Origin: Bimuria novae-zelandiae CBS 107.79
Lineage: Eukaryota; Ascomycota; Dothideomycetes; Pleosporales; Didymosphaeriaceae
Direction: 5' to 3'
NCBI GenBank assembly: GCA_010015655.1
Contig: ML976682.1
Span: 186,001-250,000 of the forward strand
DNA length: 64,000 bases
The stretch's first letter is position 1. Each line of letters opens with the position of its first letter. The notes beneath the pieces are model-generated. The model made no database searches. It saw only the letters and a program-made list of their open reading frames with translations, and was not told where the DNA came from. Below, piece after piece: positions 56,453-64,000 of this stretch. The translations under genes were made by a program, and so were the position numbers.

Positions 56453-59430
56453 ATGGCAACGGCCCGCCACAAGCCCATTCTACCGCTTCCCGAGGATGTG
56501 GTTGCCCAGATCAAGTCGTCCACTGCTATCGTCTCTCTGACTGGTGCGGTCCTGGAGCTTCTGAAGAACGCCCTGGATGCCAGAGCCTCCAAAGTAGAGG
56601 CGACGGTTGACTTTGCTCGCGGCGGATGTCTGGTCGAGGACAATGGTCTGGGCATCTCTCCCTCTGAGTTCCGCGAGGAAGGAGGTCTGGGCAAGCTTTA
56701 CTGTACGTGCACTTAGTGACTAGAAACGGGCAATCACTGATGGTACCAGGCACTTCCAAGTACTATTCTGAAGAGGAATGCCTCGGCCGCAATGGCACCT
56801 TCCTCGCTTCTCTCGGGGCCATGTCCCTTCTTACCATTGCCTCTCGTCACCACGAACACCGGTCGCATAATCTGTTGACGTTGCACCACTCCAAGGTCAT
56901 CGATCGGCAGCTGCCAGCAACATCTCAACATGAGATCCATGGAAAGCACGGTACACGCATAACCGTACGGAATCTGTTTGGGAATCTCCCCGTGAGGGTC
57001 AAACAAAGGGGAGTCGCGACAGAACAAAAGGCCGAATACGATCGATTGTGGGAAGGCCTGAAACGAGAAATCACAGGTCTCATGCTGAGCTGGCGGGAGC
57101 CCGTCTCCCTGAGAGTTCGAGATGCGGACGGTAAAATGGCCATCAGCCTCTCAGCTGCAGCTCATAACGGGCATGAGACAAGAACACGGTCTGCTGGACT
57201 ACATGCTATCCTCAGTCTGCTCACGCAGGCGGGCTACATTTCCCATGATGCGTGGTCTTCATGGGTTCCTGTATCTGCGTCCACGTCTACCGTCTCTATA
57301 AAGGGCGCTATCTCGCTCGACCCGGCGCCCAACAAGCGTGTTCAATTTGTCTCTCTCGGACTCGGTCCTTTGTCTACGGAGAGTGGGCATAACGAGCTCT
57401 ATGATGAGATCGATCGTATATTCGCCTTATCTAGCTTCGGCAGTGTTGAAGATGATGCAGATGTAGATGACAATGAGAAGCTCCGCGGCCAAGGTGACAA
57501 CCGGTTTAAAATTGATGGATACACCAACCGACAACTAAAGGCTCGAAAGGGCGTTGACCGATATCCAATGTTCCACTTGCGTTTGTCACTGGAACAACAC
57601 GGTAGCGGCAAATACAGCCGACCTGAAAATCTTTTCACCGGCAATGAAGCAAGCCTCAGCTCTGTGCTGGAGGTTCTAAAGGCCATGATCACTGAATGGC
57701 TAGCCGCTCACCACTTTCGACCTCGAAAACCTCGTGTTCGTCGACCAATCTCAGCCACTTCGCCCCTTATTACTATTAGCGACGATACTACTACATCGAA
57801 CCAGTCGATCCTGAGCCATCGTCACGACCCTAACTCTCGTATCGCACCGACTTCACCAGCCGTCCAGTCGGCGGATGCGCATAACCGTAAGAGAAAGAGG
57901 ACAACCCCAAAATTAAATGAGCAGAAATCGGATCGGAAGCACCATTTGGTATTTTCCGACTGGTCTCGCATCAAAAGTGGTAATGCTAGTTTTCTGGACG
58001 CTCTTGGCAGGAAGAGAAACAGTCGCCCAATGACAGAAGGCATGGACCGCCCCGCTTCAACCATCCAAACCCCTCCCGTTCCCCTAAAAACTACATTGGG
58101 CGTACCGCCTGTACATGTGGGGTCTTTGGATGATGGCATTCGGTCAGATCACCAGCCAGCAGAAGTTGAAATGTTGGAGGACAGATATGGTGAAGCAGTC
58201 CCCTGGACCGACCCGACGACCAAGCAGACCTACTTGCTCAATGCGCGAACAGGCTGTGTTCTCCCTCGTCCTCCTTCCAGGCCCCATACGGACCCGTCCT
58301 TGGGCATTCGAGGAAGCACACTGGGTAACTTCAAAAAGTCTTTGCGGCTTCCGCCGCAAAAGACCGCACTAAGCAATGACTCAGGCACATGGCTCCACGG
58401 GTTATTGGGAACTTGGGATAATCCAATTTATAAGCCCGCCGAGACAAGCATCCAGCAAGCTCTTCCACACGAGGATCAGCACGGTCATGAACTCAAGTAC
58501 AGCAGTCACTTTCCAAAGCAAAACGATGGGAGATTCAACGCCTTTTCGGCAGCCAGTGCTAGCAAGCTCTCCAGGGCTGCACTTGAAAACGCAGTAGTTA
58601 TAGCCCAACTAGACAGGAAATTCATCTTCATCAAAATGAAAAACTGTAAAGAGGCCGGCGCAGGTCCGTGGGAAGGCAGCGATCTTCTTGTCTTGATTGA
58701 TCAGCACGCTGCGGACGAACGCATACGTCTAGAGGCTCTTCTTGCAGACCTATGCAAACCAATACTCATCAGTACTGGATTGTACCGTTCGAACCTGGGC
58801 CACCACTCACTTGTGGCCTTTACTGTTTTAGAGCAGCCAATTCAATTCACGCTATCAGCCCAAGACCAACGTCAGTTCGAGAGACATGCTGCAAGATTCG
58901 CAGCCTGGGGTGTCCTTTTCGACATCACAGTACCAGAAGCGCTTATCGGTCGGCCTCAGTCTGTTCTCGCTGTGACAGCCTTGCCACCAGCGATATCCGA
59001 GCGATGCAAGGCGGATTCGCAGGTACTCATCCAATTCCTCCGCACCGCTGTGTGGAAATACGCGGAGGCTCCATCTCTGCCTCCTGTGCCCGACGAAACG
59101 GATTTCGGAGGTGACTCAGCGGCATGGGTTAGACGGATTGCTAGTTGCCCGTATGGTCTCATCGACTTTGTCAACTCTCGTGCCTGTCGCTCAGCGATTA
59201 TGTTCAATGACGAGCTGAGCCTGGAAGATTGCAGAGAGCTGGTGCGCAACCTGTGCAAGTGCGTTTTCCCGTTCATGTGTGCGCACGGGAGACCGAGTAT
59301 GGTACCCTTGGTCGACCTTGGTACAGTTGGGGCACCGGAACATATTTCCGGTCCAGGCATAGAACCCACCAGAACCGCGGAAACAGAAGGTAGTTTCGTT
59401 GCCGCTTGGAAGCGGTCACAGAAGAAATAG
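56453..59430 (+). CDS. MLH3: DNA mismatch-repair/meiotic MutL homologue Mlh3
   Basis: Exons 56453–56702 and 56750–59430 (47-nt intron), 976 residues. The N-terminal GHKL ATPase has motif I (LELLKNALDA, with the MutL Glu/Asn), motif II (VEDNGLGI) and GTFLASLGAMSLLTIASRH; the intron falls in GLGKLYC/TSKYY. A variable linker spans roughly 350–650. The C-terminal domain has the endonuclease motif DQHAADERIRLE (from D734), ACRSAIMFND and CAHGRPSMVPL, the metal-binding set that marks the nuclease-competent PMS/MLH3 class. Mlh3 pairs with Mlh1 in meiotic crossover resolution and repair. The absence of a GFRGEAL-type loop and the overall pattern favour Mlh3 over Pms1. Confidence 0.9.
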
Positions 59431-60044
59431 GATAAAATAGAATATTTTCATACCAATTTTTGGTACGCAAGAATTATAGCATGGAAAATGGAGATGTATG
59501 AACGCAATGAGACCTGAATAGCCATGTGATTGAGGCCGCCAGGTCAATTAAACGCTCTTTTGCTCTTGGAACGTCCATAGAGGGCCTGTGTCGAAATGGG
59601 AGAATTCGAACAAGCGTGACAATTTTATTCCGTGGTTCTGCTGAAAATTCGCAGCTTTGAGGCTGATTGTGGCAGCATGCGCAAATTTTGTATGCGTCCA
59701 TACACAAAAAGAAAGCCATCGACTGTTCAATCAGGTCAGATTCTTGCATCACAAGGATTGACCGATGTGTCTATTCGTGCCCTTGAGTTGGGCACTTCAT
59801 AATGCGTGAAGATGAGAATCACCGGTATTTGATGGCGCGGTCGGGTTTTTGAGTTTGGGAATATTTAAGCGGACTAAGGTCACGTGGTGCGCTATTCTTC
59901 TTTCAGCTAGATCCCGCAGGGGCTCCATTTCCCTATCAACCTTGGAAATGCTCCTGCCGTTCCGAGGTTCCATCAATCAAGCGCTATCAACAGCATGTAT
60001 GCTCCCTTCGCACTTTCTCCTTAAGATAAGATGTCCCCCTCACA
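59431..60044. other. Intergenic, nothing recognised
   Basis: MLH3 3' end and upstream region of the deacetylase gene. Confidence 0.4.
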
Positions 60045-60890
60045 ATGCCACGTCCCTCTATCCGCCTTTTCCGGTACCCACCGAGGCTGTCCCGGAGAGC
60101 GCGCCGCAGCCGCTGGATCACCATGCTTGTCGCCCTCGTGGTTGTGATCAACTTCTTCTGGCCATTTTACATAATTTACAAACCACCTTCGCTCCTAATT
60201 CAGTACTTTCAAACTCGATGGCCGGATGTGTTGTTCCACGCGGATGTGAAAGAGAAAGTCATCGCGTTGACCATTGACGACGCGCCGAGCTACTACACGG
60301 ACCAAATCTTGGAGCTCTTGAAGGAAAATGATGCGAAAGCCACATTCTTCGTAATCGGCGGTCAGGTCGCTGGGAGAGAAGCCCCCCTTCAGAAATTAGT
60401 GGAGGCGGGTATGGAACTGGGAAACCATGCTATGCACGACGAGGCCTCGCGCTCACTTTCCGACACTGAACTCCAAATGCAAATGCAACAGGTGGAATCC
60501 ATGATCGACAAAGCGTACTTAGATGCGAATCTTGCTAAGCCAGCGCGATATTTCCGCCCTGGTTCAGGATTCTTCTCAGGACACATGCGCAAGTTGATGA
60601 AAGAGATGGGGTACAGGCTCGTGCTAGGCGATATCTACCCGCACGACCCGCAGATCTCGTATTGGCGGATTAACGCAAGGCACATCCTGAGTATGCTGAA
60701 GCCGGGTGGAATCGTTATTTGTCATGATCGGAGGAGTTGGACGGTGCCGATGTTGGCAAAAGTCCTTCCTGAGATGAAGAAGCGAGGGTATACGATCACG
60801 ACTGTGTCGGGGCTGCTCGAGCAGGCTGAGAAGGAAAAGAACCAAGATCTCCCATTCGCAGCAGAGACGGTGCTTCAGGCCAAATCGTAG
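60045..60890 (+). CDS. Polysaccharide (chitin-type) deacetylase, membrane-anchored
   Basis: Single exon, 281 residues. A basic N-terminus (RYPPRLSRRARRSR) and one helix (WITMLVALVVVINFFWPFYII) predict a type II membrane protein with the catalytic domain in the lumen or outside. The NodB domain has all family motifs: ALTIDDAPS (metal-binding Asp-Asp), GNHAMHD (H-x-x-x-H), RYFRPGSGFFS, and VICHDRRSW near the end. It is a small family member without a chitin-binding module. Deacetylates N-acetylglucosamine polymers; the exact substrate is not predictable. Confidence 0.92.
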   Translation: MPRPSIRLFRYPPRLSRRARRSRWITMLVALVVVINFFWPFYIIYKPPSLLIQYFQTRWPDVLFHADVKEKVIALTIDDAPSYYTDQILELLKENDAKATFFVIGGQVAGREAPLQKLVEAGMELGNHAMHDEASRSLSDTELQMQMQQVESMIDKAYLDANLAKPARYFRPGSGFFSGHMRKLMKEMGYRLVLGDIYPHDPQISYWRINARHILSMLKPGGIVICHDRRSWTVPMLAKVLPEMKKRGYTITTVSGLLEQAEKEKNQDLPFAAETVLQAKS

Positions 60891-61588
60891 TTGACCTCAC
60901 ATGTATGAGATGTCTACGGACGTCCATAAAGCACACTATTAGGGGACCATCAATGCGGAAGCCGAGGAGCAGCTCCGTGCACCCTATATCTGAACGACCT
61001 TCCCTGGCACGCATTTTAATGGATTGACCATGCCCAAAGGGCCAACTAGTCATCATCGTATTGTACCCACATGCTGATTCAACGGCAATGCACGAATTCA
61101 GCTCCGAAAGCAACTGTTCTACCAAACGAGGAGATGATACTGCGCAAGTCATCCGCCCCTGTACATACAAATCCAAATAAATAAGCCACGCTGCGGTAGT
61201 GGTATGGTGGGCGGGTGCTTGAAGGCGCTCTGTAGCCTCGTCGCGCATCTCGCCTCTACCTGTCGATTCCATCCCCTTGCACTTCCACCCCTGCAGTGTC
61301 CTGCCAGCCTCACTACTGCTCGCGTCGCTCAGCGTCGACATTGAATAATACGAAGTTCAGCGAAGAATGATAGCCCACCATTACGCAAAAGTGCCCGCGG
61401 GTAGCGAAGTTGTGTTCTTCTAACCCCCTGTCTGCAGGATGACCTGCAGGAAGGCGCAGCCGAATGTGCGATGACGTGAGCCACTCTTTCCTCTCCCTCG
61501 ACGCATTGCTGGCGAGGAAACGACGACGTATCATTTGTCCCTTCGCGATGATCCGACCACTTGAAATGTTGGCCTGACCTATTCAACT
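60891..61588. other. Intergenic, nothing recognised
   Basis: Between the deacetylase and HET genes. Minus-strand open stretches here look like chance frames. Confidence 0.4.
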
Positions 61589-63197
61589 ATGAGTGATCTA
61601 ATATCTGACGCCCGAGCGCGCTTTGCATACAAGCCTCTTGACCACACAACTGACGCAATTCGTCTGGTCAAAGTACTTCCTGTTCTCTCTCCCGAAGGCC
61701 ATCTTCAACTGGAATTGTGGCACAGCGTTCTGCTAGCCAAGTATCTCTGCGTGTCATACCAATGGGGAGAACAAGCCATTCAACACGAGGTCCTCATCAA
61801 CGGCTCCGTCTTTACGGTTGGATCAAATTTATACGGCTTTCTGCAGAAGATATACACGTGGGCGCAAGCGGGATTCAAAGAACCGCTTTGGGTAGATGCT
61901 ATATGCATTAACCAGAGCTGTCTTTCGGGGCGCGGCCATCAGGTACAGCGTATGGGCGCTATCTATTCCGAGGCGCAGGAGGTATTCGTATGGCTAGGAG
62001 ACCATAGAGAACTTGCCGGTGCTTTTTATGACTGGTTGCATTCTGCACAAACTCATCAATGTCCGATACATCTTCGCCAGCAGTGGGACAGAATTCGCTT
62101 CAATCCGTACTGGAGTCGAGCTTGGATCAAGCAAGAAATCTTACTGGCGAAGAGAGTAACCGTCGTGCTGCGAGGCGCAAAGATCGAGTGGACCGTCCTA
62201 GGCAATGCTATTGCAAAATCTGGTAACCTCGACGGCTTGGATCGTGAGCACGCAGCTCATCTATGGTCTTTCTGGGGCGAACGCTGGAGGAGTAAACATT
62301 ACTGCCAGAGCAAAGCCACAGTATCGTCGAAAAATGACCTGTTTTCTTTCTGGTCGCTGATGTACATGCACAGAAGTTCCGAGTGCACCGACAAACGCGA
62401 CAGAGTCTACAGCTTACTAGGACTCCTCGAAGAAGACCATGACTTTACGGTGAGCTACGAAGAGACTGTGGCAGATCTGTTCTGGCGGGTTGGCTTCTAC
62501 TTCGATGCCTGGACACCGGAGCTCATGGACATTTTAAAAGCCGCTCTGCTCGAAGACGATGACCGTGGCCAACATCAAGCACAACGGCCTGTCGTCGATC
62601 CATGGCGTCTCATACAATCAGTACGATGGAGACCTGACATGCATCTACGCATCCCGATCTGCCGCGTCACGCCAACGAACTCCTTCACACGCCGAATTAG
62701 AAGAAGCGTTAAATGCAAATTCAGCAACTGTAAGCAATCACCGCGCTTACCATGCGACCGCGACGATCTTCTGATTTGCACCAACGCGCTGTCCGACGAA
62801 CCTACAGAGCATGGCTGCATCCACGCCACCGCGCATCCTCGACAAGCCTGCAGCCGAACCATTCGAAATCAGACTCGTGACTCATCACCGTGAGCAGGTC
62901 GTCACCACCACTCTTCTGTCAAGTGCCACACAAGTTTACGACGTTGGCACCGATACCTGGGTCGGGATCTCAACATGGTCGTCTCTCGAGAGGGCTCTTA
63001 CAACTCCAAATCTCGATCGTGTCGACCGTGTGAAGCTGTCTGTATCTGCCTCTTACGCGATATGGATCTGGTTTGGCGTCCATCCGAGTCAGTTGGACGA
63101 AGCGTATACATTGCATGACACTGAGCTGTCTGCTCATCACGCGCTGCCTAGTGGGACGAAGATCACGAAGAACTCGGTAGAGCTGCCTGCGACATGA
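61589..63197 (+). CDS. HET-domain protein, reading frame changes once before the C-terminal exon
   Basis: Starts MSDLISDARARFAYKPL. The HET domain is typical: LCVSYQWGEQ, EPLWVDAICINQSC, QVQRMGAIYSEAQEVFVWLGDH, YWSRAWIKQEILLAK and RDRVYSLLGLLEEDHDFTVSYEE. Around 62555 the coding signal moves to the next frame (MTVANIKHNGLSSIHGVSYNQ … HAELEEALNANSAT, to 62729), then a clean 78-nt intron (62730–62807, GTAAGC…CTACAG) joins exon 62808–63197 (SMAASTPPRILDKPAAEPFEI … WIWFGVHPSQL). The first shift needs either a 52-nt intron with a weak GTTGGC donor or a one-base indel; reading straight on gives a different 434-residue end that looks unnatural. A role in non-self recognition is inferred from the domain. 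Confidence 0.75.
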
Positions 63198-63330
63198 TCG
63201 GCGGAACTAATTTAAAACTTGAGTTACTTGTATACACTACGAAATCCACCACAAACGCCACTGGTCGCGCTCTACACAACCTTAGGAAAAAATCCTTCCG
63301 GTCCGAGGTTTACAACCCCACACCTAAGAC

Positions 63331-63956
63331 TCACTGCGGTCGTGCAGCGTAGTAGATATACATGAAGAGACAGACCAGCACCACCGCCAACACCCAAGTC
63401 GCCTCAGCAGTATGCGTAGGAGACGCAACACTCCTTACCCTTATCGTTACCCTATTTTCCCGCTCAGCCGCGCCTTCAACCATGTTCTCATCTCCAGGAT
63501 CTCTCACCATTTTACAAACAGGGCCCCTCATCTCTGGGGCCCTCTGAATCTCAGCCTCCCTCCGAAGCTGCGGTTCCCGCTCTAGCTCATCCTCCGGATC
63601 ATCCCTCGGACTGTTCTTCCGCATCGCCGCCTTACGTCTAGCCTTCGAACCCGAACGGTTCCTCACTTGCGGGTACCCTTCATCCTCGTCGTCCCCTATG
63701 CTTCCCTCGCCTTCGTCGTAGTCCGGATCCTCCGTTTGGGAGTCTTGGCAGTTTGTCATGCCCGAATAATGCACATGGCTGGGGACATTACAGTCAGTAT
63801 GGGCATGTTCCTCGAGAGAGTACATACATACTGTCTTGGACGGTTTGAGCGCCTGGTTGGGCAGGTGCAGTCTTCGTTATCTTGAGGTGTGGTGGTAGTG
63901 GATGTTTCTGGAGCGGAGCGTGCGGGTGCTGCGTGGATGTTGTGTGTATGTTTCAT
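63331..63956 (-). CDS. Tail-anchored protein of unknown function
   Basis: Exons 63956–63832 and 63778–63331 (53-nt intron, GTATGT…CCCAG), 190 residues. The N-terminus has TPQDNEDCTCPTRRSNRPR; the middle is highly charged (DPDYDEGEGSIGDDEDEGY, SGSKARRKAAMRKNSPRDD, LEREPQLRREAEIQ). A single hydrophobic helix lies at the very C-terminus (TWVLAVVLVCLFMYIYYAARP), the layout of a tail-anchored membrane protein inserted by the GET pathway. No family was recognised. The intron removes an alternative start (63825) that would otherwise look natural. Confidence 0.68.
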
Positions 63957-64000
63957 TCTGTACGAGGCACTTGGAGTAGTGATGTCGTGCTGGGTAGGCA

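Noticed and set aside
61589..62893. HET protein read straight through to a stop at 62893
   Set aside because: The last ~100 residues look non-natural, whereas the neighbouring frame has protein-like sequence and a good intron to a further exon.
1..64000. tRNA or rRNA genes
   Set aside because: Scanning by eye found no convincing B-box plus cloverleaf or rRNA-like segment; a tRNA search program would be needed to exclude them.

Overview
The window is nuclear DNA of a filamentous ascomycete (Pezizomycotina; a dothideomycete is my guess, not something the sequence proves). The evidence is short GT–AG introns of about 45–60 nt in most genes, HET-domain genes, a Zn2Cys6 regulator, a rhodopsin-like membrane protein, a UstYa-type oxidase, and TA-rich relics of Fot1/pogo and Tc1/mariner transposons whose stop codons and terminal-repeat mismatches are C-to-T/G-to-A, as expected from repeat-induced point mutation (RIP). 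One assembly gap (125 N) lies at 22372–22496, so this is draft sequence.

Layout. 1–2.9 kb: RIP-damaged repeats including a 1.3-kb Tc1/mariner element with clear ends. 3.2–4.4 kb: two tandem paralogous small secreted proteins, the second frameshifted. 5.3–13.2 kb: ordinary genes (phosphoethanolamine cytidylyltransferase, a conserved fungal protein, the NatA catalytic subunit, an Alba-like protein), with a degenerate repeat array at 9.4–10.3 kb. 13.4–22 kb: accessory genes (two orphans, a HET protein, a Zn2Cys6 regulator and a Dal5-type transporter, the last two each with a reading-frame lesion). 22.2–27.9 kb: a transposon nest in which two pogo-type elements abut and share one TA target dinucleotide, followed by a DD34E Tc1-like relic. 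28.6–36.5 kb: a large membrane protein, an ER PDI-like protein ending in RDEL divergently paired with a secreted prolyl-4-hydroxylase-like enzyme, a cysteine-rich probable GPI protein and a lysine methyltransferase. 37–45.5 kb: a coiled-coil gene, a BTB gene with one nonsense codon, a UstYa-like oxidase, two small secreted proteins each with a Lys-Arg site at the exon junction, and a rhodopsin-like receptor. 46–64 kb: mainly housekeeping genes (mitochondrial bL17, ribonucleotide reductase large subunit, YciI-like, BTB-like, MLH3, polysaccharide deacetylase) plus a second HET gene and a tail-anchored protein.

How genes may work together. Two sets stand out. First, the divergent PDI-like/P4H-like pair (31047–33305) shares a 288-bp promoter and resembles the two-subunit logic of animal collagen prolyl 4-hydroxylase. 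Second, the UstYa-like oxidase next to small secreted proteins with Kex2-type sites and a candidate receptor (40.1–45.5 kb) could be a small secreted-peptide locus. Both are inferences. Frame lesions fall in accessory genes, while the housekeeping genes splice cleanly.

Many spliced models here were built by hand from frame continuity, splice-site sequence and family motifs; exon coordinates are in each entry.
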